Shown piece by piece: positions 1-7,810 of a DNA stretch of 64,000 bases; position 1 is the first letter of the stretch; each line of letters starts with the position of its first letter. The position numbers and the translations under genes were made by a program. The stretch is from positions 2,170,001 to 2,234,000 of the forward strand of contig NZ_CP029495.1 in the NCBI RefSeq assembly GCF_003325475.1, read 5' to 3'. The notes beneath the pieces are model-generated. The model saw only the letters and a program-made list of their open reading frames with translations, searched no databases and had not been told where the DNA came from. Source of the stretch: Chromobacterium phragmitis. GTDB taxonomy: Bacteria > Pseudomonadota > Gammaproteobacteria > Burkholderiales > Chromobacteriaceae.

Positions 1-98
1 ATCGGCGCGGCGGCGGGCCGTCCTGGCGCGGCGCAGGCGGCCAACAGCGGCAGGGCCAGCAGCGGCAGCCAGCGGCGTGGGATCAGGAGGGGATTCAT
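1..98 (-). CDS. QseG-like outer-membrane lipoprotein, N-terminal fragment cut by window edge
   Basis: Only the first 32 codons lie in the window. They encode a lipoprotein signal peptide: two arginines near the N-terminus, a Leu/Ala/Pro hydrophobic core, and a lipobox L19-A20-A21 followed by C22, which would be lipidated after signal peptidase II cleavage. The ATG overlaps the stop codon of the upstream sensor kinase (ATGA), so the two are translationally coupled. In enterobacteria the lipoprotein QseG is encoded directly after the kinase GlrK/QseE. The QseG identity here rests on that context plus the lipobox, not on the body of the protein, which is outside the window. Confidence 0.6.
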   Translation of the reverse strand, partial: MNPLLIPRRWLPLLALPLLAACAAPGRPAAAP

Positions 99-1498
99 GT
101 TGACTCCGGTTCAGGCCAGTGGAGGCGGAAGCGCGCGCCGGGGCCGTCGGCCAGCAGGCTCAGGTCGCCGCCCATCAGCTGCGCGTAGCCGCGCGCCATG
201 GTCAGGCCGAGGCCGCTGCCGGGGCGTTCGCCGTCGGGCGCGGGGCCGCTCCAGAAAGGTTCGAAAATCTTGTCGCGCAGCGCGCCGGGCACGCCTGGGC
301 CCTGGTCCGCCACTTCCAGCCAGGCCTGGCCGCGGGCGCGGCCGCAGCGTAGCGTCAGCCGCCCGCCAGCGGGGCTGTGGCGGATGGCGTTGAGCAGCAG
401 GTTGTCGACGATGGTTTCCACCTTGGAGGCGTCGCCGCGAACCTGGCTGGCCACGCTGTCCAGTTCGATCGTCAGCCGCTTGGCCTGCCATAGCGGCTGG
501 CAACTGGCCAGCCTCGACTCCAGCAGGCTGGATAATGAGAACGACGACAGGTGCAGCTCGGAGGACAGCCAGGGGCCGGCGTCCTGTTTCAGCAGCGCTT
601 CCACCCGCTGGCGCAGCGTCAGCGCGTTGTTGCCCAAGATGCCGACGATGCGGCTTTGTTGGGCATTGAGCGGGCCGGCCACCTGCTCGCGCAGCAGCGC
701 GGCGGCCTCGTGTATCGACGCCAGCGGCGTTTTCAACTCATGCGACACCTGGCGGAAGAAACGGGTTTTCTGTTGCTCCAGCTCCACCAGGCGCAGGTCC
801 AGCTGCGCCAGCTCCCGGCTCAGGCGCTGCAGGTCGGCGGGGCCGGACTGGCGCCATTCCAGCTGGCGGGCGCCGCCGGCCAGCCGGGCGATGCGGCGCT
901 GCAGGCCGCGCAGCGGCGCGTGGATCAGCAGGGTGAAGAGCAAGGCCAGCAACACGGCGGCGGCCAGCGCCAGCCAGGCCAGGCGGTTGGCTTGCTGCCG
1001 CATCCGCTCGATGTCGCCGCGCCAGCTGGCCTGCCGCGTTTCGCCGGCGGCGGCCAGCGCCTGCTGCTGCCGTTCCAGCCGCTGGTTGAGCTCGCGGAAC
1101 AGCGCGTCGCGCTGCCGGCGCTGGACGGCGGGAAGGGCGGGCAAGCGGGAGGCGAGATCGAGGATGGCGTCGATGTCGGGCAGCGCTTCCGCCGGCGCGT
1201 CCAGCCGCAGTGTTTGCTGCGCGCGCAGCAGTTCGCCGCGGGCCTGGCTGGCTGTCTGGGCCAGTTTGCGGTCGCGCAGGATCAGCGCCTGGCGGCTGGC
1301 CCGCTCGAACTGCACCGCCTGTTCTTGCGACAGCCTGGCGATCTCCTGCCAGCGCTGGCCTTGCCGCTGGTGGCGCTGGGCGCTGTCGGCGGCCAGGCCC
1401 AACGCATGGCGCAGCTGCATCAGCGCGGCGGCGGGAATCAGCGCCACGCCGAGGAAACCGGCCAGCAGCAGGGAGCGGAAGGAAAGGAAACGGAGCAT
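95..1498 (-). CDS. glrK: Membrane sensor histidine kinase, GlrK/QseE type
   Basis: A 467-residue two-component sensor kinase. A transmembrane segment near residues 10-27 and a second near 170-195 bracket a periplasmic, Gln/Arg/Ala-rich helical region. A HAMP-like linker follows, then the phosphoacceptor motif SHELKTPLAS with His near residue 253. The catalytic ATPase domain shows an N box (LLLNAIRHSP), a G1 box (VADQGPGVP) and a G2 box (GSGLGLTMA). The catalytic residues look intact. The downstream gene overlaps it and encodes a lipoprotein, as in glrK-qseG-glrR clusters, where the kinase phosphorylates a sigma-54-dependent activator. The partner regulator would lie before position 1. Kinase assignment is firm; the GlrK subfamily is inferred. 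Confidence 0.8.
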   Translation of the reverse strand: MLRFLSFRSLLLAGFLGVALIPAAALMQLRHALGLAADSAQRHQRQGQRWQEIARLSQEQAVQFERASRQALILRDRKLAQTASQARGELLRAQQTLRLDAPAEALPDIDAILDLASRLPALPAVQRRQRDALFRELNQRLERQQQALAAAGETRQASWRGDIERMRQQANRLAWLALAAAVLLALLFTLLIHAPLRGLQRRIARLAGGARQLEWRQSGPADLQRLSRELAQLDLRLVELEQQKTRFFRQVSHELKTPLASIHEAAALLREQVAGPLNAQQSRIVGILGNNALTLRQRVEALLKQDAGPWLSSELHLSSFSLSSLLESRLASCQPLWQAKRLTIELDSVASQVRGDASKVETIVDNLLLNAIRHSPAGGRLTLRCGRARGQAWLEVADQGPGVPGALRDKIFEPFWSGPAPDGERPGSGLGLTMARGYAQLMGGDLSLLADGPGARFRLHWPEPEST

Positions 1499-1517
1499 GG
1501 CGTTGGGCGTTGAAGAA

Positions 1518-1543
1518 AACAGGGGCGCGGATGCGCCCCTGTT
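1518..1543 (-). terminator. Intrinsic terminator after ribE
   Basis: A perfect inverted repeat, AACAGGGGCGC with a 4-nt loop. On the - strand it is followed by TTCTTC, so a T-rich tract follows the stem. It separates the riboflavin genes from the sensor kinase gene. Confidence 0.7.
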
Positions 1544-1577
1544 CTGCAGACAGGCCGGCAGCCGATTGGTTCGCCGC

Positions 1578-2288
1578 TTAATGGGCGGCCAGCGCCGGAC
1601 GGCGCGGGGAGGCGCGCAGCAGCGCGGGCGCCAGCTCGTCCAGCTTCGGCGCCAGCAGCGGCATCAGCGCGGCCAGCTTGTCTTCCAGCGCCTCGCGCAT
1701 GGTGTCGACCAGCACCTGGGTCTCGCGCTCGATCTCCAGATTGAGCCGGCTGCCGGGGGGCTTGGCGGCCAGCGCGGTGGCGCGGCGGGTTTCCGGGATC
1801 AGCCACACCTCGATCCAGCCGGCCTGCTTGTCGATGTCGGCGATGGTCAGGCTGACGCCGTTGAGCGCTACATAGCCTTTGGCGAACAGGTAGCGCAGCG
1901 CGCCGGAGGGCACCGTCAGCCGCAGGCACAGGTTGTCGCTGTATTCGCGCGTTTGCTCGATCACCGCCTGGTAATCGACGTGGCCGGACAGCGAATGGCC
2001 GCCGATTTCGGCGCCGGCGCGCATCGCGCGTTCGGCGTTGACCGCGTCGCCGATCCGGCAGTCGGCCAGCGTGCTGGTGACCAGGGTGGGCAGGATCAGG
2101 TCGAACTCGACGCGGTCGCCGCGCGGCGGGGCGGCGGCGGTCAGGCAAGCGCCATCTATCGACACGCTGCCGCCTTGCGCGAGTCCGGCGCAGAAGCCGG
2201 CGGGGAAGTCGACGGCGATGCGGCGGCTGGTTTCGCCGTTTTCGATGGCGGCGACGCGGCCGATGGCTTGAGTGATGCCGGTGAACAT
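1578..2288 (-). CDS. ribE: Riboflavin synthase alpha subunit
   Basis: Catalyses dismutation of two 6,7-dimethyl-8-ribityllumazine molecules to riboflavin and a pyrimidinedione. The 236-residue protein starts with the hallmark MFTGI and contains two lumazine-binding barrel repeats. The first includes SIDGACLT and SLSGHVDY; the second includes ALNGVSLT. The C-terminus carries about 20 extra Ala/Leu/Pro-rich residues compared with the usual length of about 210. It lies 11 nt after ribB and shares its upstream FMN riboswitch. In some species this gene is called ribC. Confidence 0.93.
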   Translation of the reverse strand: MFTGITQAIGRVAAIENGETSRRIAVDFPAGFCAGLAQGGSVSIDGACLTAAAPPRGDRVEFDLILPTLVTSTLADCRIGDAVNAERAMRAGAEIGGHSLSGHVDYQAVIEQTREYSDNLCLRLTVPSGALRYLFAKGYVALNGVSLTIADIDKQAGWIEVWLIPETRRATALAAKPPGSRLNLEIERETQVLVDTMREALEDKLAALMPLLAPKLDELAPALLRASPRRPALAAH

Positions 2289-2299
2289 GTTTCTCCTCC

Positions 2300-2932
2300 T
2301 CAAGCCTGTTCGCGCAGCAGCCATTCGGCCAGCTCGGCGACGGACAATTGCGGCAGGCCGTGGCGCTCGGCGTAATCCTGCACCTGCCGGCCGCGCATCA
2401 TGGTGCCATCCGGATTCATCAACTCGCACAGCACCCCGGCCGGGCTGAAGCCGGCCAGCCGCGCCAGCTCCACCGAGGCCTCGGTGTGGCCGCGGCGCTC
2501 GCGCACGCCGCCGGGGCGGGCGACGATGGGGTAGACGTGGCCGGGCCGCACCAGGTCGCTGGGCTTGGCATCCGGCGAGATGGCGGCGCGCATCGTCGTC
2601 ACGCGGTCGGCGGCGGACACGCCGGTGGTGACGCCTTCGGCCGCCTCGATGGCGACGGTGAAGGCGGTGCCGTAGCGGCTGCCGTTTTCGGCGGCCATCG
2701 GCGGCAGATCCAGCTGGGCGGCGCGTTCCGGCGTAAGGCACAGGCAGACGATGCCGCTGCCGTCGCGGATCATCCGAGCCATTTCCGGCACGGTGAGCAT
2801 GTCGGCGGCCAGGATCAGGTCGGCTTCGTTTTCGCGGTCGGCGTCGTCGGCGACGATGACCGGCAGGCCGCGGCGCAAGGCGTCGAGCGCGGCGTGGACG
2901 CGCAGGGAAAGGATATCGGTATGGGCGTTCAT
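2300..2932 (-). CDS. ribB: 3,4-dihydroxy-2-butanone 4-phosphate synthase
   Basis: Converts ribulose 5-phosphate to 3,4-dihydroxy-2-butanone 4-phosphate and formate, the four-carbon input to lumazine. The protein has 210 residues and shows the family signatures DDADRENEADLI near the N-terminus, RPGHVYP, and RRGHTEASVELARLAG. It is a stand-alone RibB: there is no fused GTP cyclohydrolase II domain. I chose ATG 2932 because GAGGA lies 10 nt upstream; an in-frame TTG at 2947 would bury that site. It is the first gene behind an FMN riboswitch and is followed by ribE. Confidence 0.93.
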   Translation of the reverse strand: MNAHTDILSLRVHAALDALRRGLPVIVADDADRENEADLILAADMLTVPEMARMIRDGSGIVCLCLTPERAAQLDLPPMAAENGSRYGTAFTVAIEAAEGVTTGVSAADRVTTMRAAISPDAKPSDLVRPGHVYPIVARPGGVRERRGHTEASVELARLAGFSPAGVLCELMNPDGTMMRGRQVQDYAERHGLPQLSVAELAEWLLREQA

Positions 2933-3067
2933 GGAAACGGTCCTCAAATAATGGATTGAGAAACACGTCCCGTGGGCGTGAAGCGGATAGCGTGCGGCTA
3001 TCCGGCGCGATAAACGCGCGGATACGACACAGTTTTCCAGCCGCGGGCGCGGATGGATGGCTGGCGT

Positions 3068-3210
3068 CGTCTTCTTTCATCCGGACTATGACCGTCGGCT
3101 CTGGCGTTTCACCAGATCTGCTGACCCTTCGCCGTGCGGCGAAGGCGCTCGCGGGCTCGGCGCTCGCGCGCCATACCGCCGGTGGGGAATCGCACCCCGC
3201 CCCGAAGACG
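3068..3210 (-). promoter_or_regulatory. FMN riboswitch (RFN element) in the ribB leader
   Basis: On the - strand the segment begins CGTCTTCGGGGC and ends GAAGACG, closing the P1 stem. Between them are the conserved RFN blocks: GGGTGCGATTCCCCACCGGCGGT, written here as GGGTGCGATTCCCCACC then GGCGGT, the GAGCCGACGGTCATAGTCC block, and CCGGATGAAAG. It ends about 135 nt before the ribB start. FMN binding should reduce expression of ribB and ribE, probably by sequestering the ribosome site, since I see no terminator between it and ribB. Confidence 0.92.
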
Positions 3211-3236
3211 TTGGCCGCACAGCGCGGCCAGCGGCG

Positions 3237-3242
3237 AGTATA
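3237..3242 (-). promoter_or_regulatory. Candidate -10 element for the riboflavin operon
   Basis: TATACT on the - strand lies 27 bases before the 5' end of the FMN riboswitch, where a transcription start is expected. No convincing -35 hexamer is visible at 16-18 nt, so this is tentative. Confidence 0.35.
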
Positions 3243-3290
3243 GCGCGGTGTTAGAATGTCGGCAGCAAGATTCATCCCGAGAGTTCCCCG

Positions 3291-4328
<1,038 letters not shown>

Positions 4329-4415
4329 ATTTGCGCCGCCGCAATGGAGGATTCCGGTGAGCGGCATGCAATGCGCGTACAATGAAGTGGTTGACGGCTT
4401 CGCAAGCGAGAAATC

Positions 4416-4832
4416 ATGTTTTACGTGTTGTTCACCAGCATTCTGATCGTGGTGGGGGCCACCGCGGTGTCCGCCGCCCGTTTCTTCGATCCCGCGGTAG
4501 GCAAGATCCTGGGCCGCACCCTGGGCCAGGAGCTGGCCGACGCCTGGCGCAAGTACGTGTTCTTCGCCATCGTGGTCAGCGGCATTTCCGGCGGTGTGCG
4601 CCAATGGTCGCTGCAGCAATATCTGCCTCCCGCGCCGGGCAAGGGCACCACCCAGCTGCCGCTGAGCGGCGAACGCTGGCTGCTGGAGTTGTTCCAGGCC
4701 TTCATCAGCACGCTGCAGTCCATCGCCTGGGTGGTGCTGTTGTTCTTCCTGTGCGCGATGCTGGCCTACGCCATCATGCGCGCGGTGGAGTATCGCCGCG
4801 AAGAGGCCGGCCACCCGCGCGATGTCGAGTGA
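4416..4832 (+). CDS. Small membrane protein of unknown function
   Basis: A 138-residue protein I do not recognise. It has an N-terminal hydrophobic segment (about residues 2-22), a second around 47-62, and a strongly hydrophobic third segment around 100-125 ending in a positively charged tail. Residues 23-45 and 65-95 are polar. This suggests a three-span inner-membrane protein. It follows ruvB by 87 nt and its last 11 nt overlap the next gene, so the two are probably co-translated. The overlap suggests functional linkage with the nucleotidyltransferase-family protein, but nothing shows what it does. Confidence 0.7.
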   Translation: MFYVLFTSILIVVGATAVSAARFFDPAVGKILGRTLGQELADAWRKYVFFAIVVSGISGGVRQWSLQQYLPPAPGKGTTQLPLSGERWLLELFQAFISTLQSIAWVVLLFFLCAMLAYAIMRAVEYRREEAGHPRDVE

Positions 4833-5406
4833 GGGCTGCCTCGAACAACGGCTGACCGGGCTGGTCCTGGCTTCGCCTTGGCTGATGCGCGGCTTGCGCG
4901 CGGCGCGCGGGCTGGGCCTCTCCGACTGGTGCATAGGCGCCGGCGCGGTGCGCAGCCTGGTGTGGGACGCGCTGCATGGCTTCGCGTCCGAGCCGTCTGC
5001 CTTGTCCGATATCGACCTGGCGTATTTCGACGCTGAAAACCTGTCGCCCGATCATGAGGCCGCGCTGTGGCGTCGGCTGGCGTCCGCCGATCCCGACCTG
5101 CCCTGGGAGGTGACCAACCAGGCGGCGGTGCATGGGTGGTTTGCCGATCACTTCGGCTATCCGGTCGAGCCCTTGCCGTCGCTGGAGGCGGCGGTGGCGA
5201 GCTGGCCGGAATACGCGACCGCGGTCGGCGTCGCGCTGAATGCCGATGACAGCCTGCGCATCATCGCGCCCTTCGGGCTGGACGATCTGTTCGGCATGGC
5301 GGTGCGGCATAATCCGGCCAGGGCCAGCCGGGAAACGTATCGGCAGCGGGTGGCGCAAAAGCGCTATGCAGAGCGTTGGCCGCGGGTGACGGTCGTTCTG
5401 GAATGA
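4822..5406 (+). CDS. Nucleotidyltransferase-fold family protein (NTP_transf_6 type)
   Basis: A 194-residue protein resembling the NTP_transf_6 family. The region IGAGAVRSLVWDALHG (about residues 38-53) matches the family's glycine-rich helix start, and SDIDLAYFD (about 63-71) supplies the Asp-x-Asp pair that binds metal in polymerase-beta-like nucleotidyltransferases. The family is widespread, but its substrate is not known to me. The start ATG lies inside the end of the preceding membrane-protein gene. A terminator follows immediately, so ruvB or the membrane gene is probably the operon start. Confidence 0.75.
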   Translation: MSSEGCLEQRLTGLVLASPWLMRGLRAARGLGLSDWCIGAGAVRSLVWDALHGFASEPSALSDIDLAYFDAENLSPDHEAALWRRLASADPDLPWEVTNQAAVHGWFADHFGYPVEPLPSLEAAVASWPEYATAVGVALNADDSLRIIAPFGLDDLFGMAVRHNPARASRETYRQRVAQKRYAERWPRVTVVLE

Positions 5407-5432
5407 AAAACGCCGGCGCGAAGCCGGCGTTT
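5407..5432. terminator. Bidirectional intrinsic terminator
   Basis: The inverted repeat CGCCGGC/GCCGGCG is flanked by an A-tract on the left and TTT on the right. It sits between convergent genes, so it can end transcripts from both sides. Confidence 0.8.
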
Positions 5433-5448
5433 CGCATGGGACAGGCGC

Positions 5449-6522
5449 TCAGCGGCCGACCTTCACTTGCGACCACAGACGGTTCAATTCGCGGCGGGAT
5501 TTGATGTCCAGATCCTTCAGCGCCACGTACTTGCCCTTGGACGGGTCCAGCATGATCACCGGGTTGGCCTTGATCTGCGGCTTGAAGAAGGCTTCCGCGG
5601 CCTTCACCGGGTTGGTCGCGCCGATCAGGTTGGAGATTTCCGACGCGTTCTTGCCATCCAGCATGAAGTTGATGAACTTGTGCGCCAGGTCCGGACGCGG
5701 CGCGTCCTTGAGGATGGTCATATTGTCGATGGCCAGCACATTGCCTTCCTGCTGCGGACGATAGGCCAGCTCGAACGGCCGCTTGGCGTTCTTGGCGTCC
5801 TGCTGGGCCTGGAACAGATCGTTGGAGTAGCCCAGCGCCACCCAGATGTTGCCGACGGTCAGTTCCTTGATGTAGCTCTGATTGTTGAATGCCGCCCAGT
5901 AAGGCTTGGCCTTGCGTATCACCTCCGCGGCGGCCTTCCAGTCGGCCGGATTCGCCGAGTTGGCATCCTTGCCCAGATACATCAGCGCGGCGGCCATCAG
6001 TTCGCGCTGGCTGTCCAGCACGGTGACCTTGCCCTTGATCCTGGCCAGCACGGCGGGATCGAACACCAGGCTCCAACTGCCGGCCTTGGCCTCGACGCCG
6101 GCTTTCTTCAATTGGGTGGCGTTGTAGCCCAGCAGCGTCAGCGACACCACGGTGGGCGCCGCGTAGCGATTGCCCGGGTCGAAGGGCTGATTGAGCGCCA
6201 GGTAGCCGTTGTTCAGGTTTTTCCAGTTGGACAGTTTGCTCTTGTCCAACGGCTGCAGCTTGCCCTGTTTCAGCAGGGTGTTCACCGCGAAGGCGGTGGG
6301 AAACACCATGTCGTAGCCCTTGGCTCCGGCGGCCAGCTTGGCCAGCATCTCTTCGTTGTCGCCGTAGTAGTCCTGCACCAGCCTGCACTTGCACGATTGC
6401 TCGAAGCGCTTGGCGGTGTCCGGCGACAGCGCGTTGTTCCAGTTGTAGATGTGCAGCACGTCTTCGGCTGCGGCCGAACCGCAGGCCACCGCCAACAAGG
6501 CGGCCAGGGCAATCTTGTTCAT
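5449..6522 (-). CDS. Periplasmic polyamine-binding protein (PotD/PotF family)
   Basis: A 357-residue solute-binding protein. A signal peptide of about 19 residues ends SAAA before EDVLHIYNWNN, the typical mature start of PotD/PotF-type spermidine/putrescine receptors. The motifs GYDMVFPTAF, IWVALGYSNDLF and EGNVLAIDNMTI fit the family fold. Two cysteines sit close together near the mature N-terminus (SCKCR) and could form a disulfide. No permease or ATPase genes (potABC/GHI) adjoin it, so it either feeds a transporter encoded elsewhere or acts as a sensor partner. The ligand is uncertain. Confidence 0.85.
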   Translation of the reverse strand: MNKIALAALLAVACGSAAAEDVLHIYNWNNALSPDTAKRFEQSCKCRLVQDYYGDNEEMLAKLAAGAKGYDMVFPTAFAVNTLLKQGKLQPLDKSKLSNWKNLNNGYLALNQPFDPGNRYAAPTVVSLTLLGYNATQLKKAGVEAKAGSWSLVFDPAVLARIKGKVTVLDSQRELMAAALMYLGKDANSANPADWKAAAEVIRKAKPYWAAFNNQSYIKELTVGNIWVALGYSNDLFQAQQDAKNAKRPFELAYRPQQEGNVLAIDNMTILKDAPRPDLAHKFINFMLDGKNASEISNLIGATNPVKAAEAFFKPQIKANPVIMLDPSKGKYVALKDLDIKSRRELNRLWSQVKVGR

Positions 6523-6554
6523 ATACGGAAAATCCTTGTCGATTATTTGGGTAT

Positions 6555-6584
6555 GGCAAAAACTAACCCCTGCCAGGCAGGGGT
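6555..6584 (-). terminator. Intrinsic terminator after proB
   Basis: On the - strand ACCCCTGCC and GGCAGGGGT form a 9-bp stem followed by TTAGTTTTTG. It lies between proB and the polyamine-binding protein gene and marks them as separate transcription units. Confidence 0.7.
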
Positions 6585-6616
6585 CGGGTAAAACCTGTTG
6601 CTGCGCGGGCGCGGCG

Positions 6617-7735
6617 TCAGAGCGCCACCATATTGTCGCGGTGGATCAATTCCGGCTCGACGATGTAGCCGAGCGCGGATTCGATCTCGCGCGTGCTCTT
6701 GCGCATGATCTGGCGCGCCTCGTCCGAACTGTAGTTGACCAGGCCGCGCGCCACCTCGTTGCCGGCGGCGTCGACGCAGGCCACCGCCTCGCCGCGCAGG
6801 AAATCGCCCTCCACCGCGCTGACGCCCACCGGCAGCAGGCTGGTGCCGCGCTCGCGTATCGCCAGCGCCGCGCCGTCGTCCAGCAGCAGTCGGCCGGCCA
6901 GCTTCAAGTGGTCGGCCAGCCATTGCTTGCGCGCGGCCATGCGGTTGGTGGCGGCGACCAGCTGGGTGCCGATGGCTTCGCCGTCGGCCAGGCGCGACAG
7001 CACGTGGGACTCGCGGCCGGAGGCGATCACGGTGGCGGCGCCGCTGCGGGCGGCGCGTTTGGCGGCCAGGATCTTGGTGATCATGCCGCCGGTGCCGACG
7101 CTGGAGCCGGCGCCGCCGGCCATCTCTTCCAGCCGCTCGTCGCCGGCCTCGGCCTCGTGGATGAACTCGGCGTCCGGATGCTTGCGCGGATCAGCGCTGT
7201 AGAGGCCTTTCTGGTCGGTCAGGATCACCAGCGCGTCGGCTTCGATCAGGTTGGTGACCAGCGCGCCCAACGTGTCGTTGTCGCCGAAGCGGATTTCGCT
7301 GGTGACCACGGTGTCGTTCTCGTTGATGATGGGCACCACGTTGAGGTTGAGCAGGCTCACCAGCGTGGAGCGGGCGTTCAGGTAGCGGGTGCGGTCGGCC
7401 AGGTCTTCATGGGTCAGCAGAATCTGCGCGGTGCGCAGGCCGAAGGAGCGGAAGGCGCTCTCGTACGCCTGGCACAGACCCATCTGGCCGACGGCGGCGG
7501 CGGCCTGCAATTCATGCACGCCTTTGGGGCGCACCGTCCAACCCAGACGCTGGCAGCCTTCGGCGATGGCGCCGCTGGAAACCAGCACCACTTGCTTGCC
7601 GCGGCGTTTGAGTTCGGCGACTTCTTCCGCCCAGCGCGCCAGCGCGTTCAGGTCCAGTCCCCTGCCATCGTTGGTTACCAGGCTGGAGCCTACTTTGACC
7701 ACGATACGGTCGGAAGCGTGAATCACCGAGTGCAT
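6617..7735 (-). CDS. proB: Glutamate 5-kinase
   Basis: First enzyme of proline synthesis: it phosphorylates glutamate to gamma-glutamyl phosphate. The 372-residue protein has an amino-acid kinase domain (VVKVGSSLVT at the N-terminus, VLVSSGAIAEG, INENDTV, FGDNDTLGALV) and a C-terminal PUA domain from about residue 280. I start it at ATG 7735, which has GGAGAGG 7 nt upstream, not at the TTG one codon earlier. Feedback inhibition by proline is known for the family. Neither obgE nor proA is adjacent. Confidence 0.95.
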   Translation of the reverse strand: MHSVIHASDRIVVKVGSSLVTNDGRGLDLNALARWAEEVAELKRRGKQVVLVSSGAIAEGCQRLGWTVRPKGVHELQAAAAVGQMGLCQAYESAFRSFGLRTAQILLTHEDLADRTRYLNARSTLVSLLNLNVVPIINENDTVVTSEIRFGDNDTLGALVTNLIEADALVILTDQKGLYSADPRKHPDAEFIHEAEAGDERLEEMAGGAGSSVGTGGMITKILAAKRAARSGAATVIASGRESHVLSRLADGEAIGTQLVAATNRMAARKQWLADHLKLAGRLLLDDGAALAIRERGTSLLPVGVSAVEGDFLRGEAVACVDAAGNEVARGLVNYSSDEARQIMRKSTREIESALGYIVEPELIHRDNMVAL

Positions 7736-7762
7736 CAACAGACCTCTCCATGAAAGCCAATC

Positions 7763-7768
7763 ATTATA
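7763..7768 (-). promoter_or_regulatory. Candidate -10 element of proB
   Basis: A perfect TATAAT on the - strand, 28 nt before the proB start codon. The -35 region (TTTTTC at 17 nt) matches poorly. Confidence 0.45.
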
Positions 7769-7810
7769 GAGAGGGGAGTGTACCCGAAAAAGTCCGGGAC
7801 TTGCTTCAGG

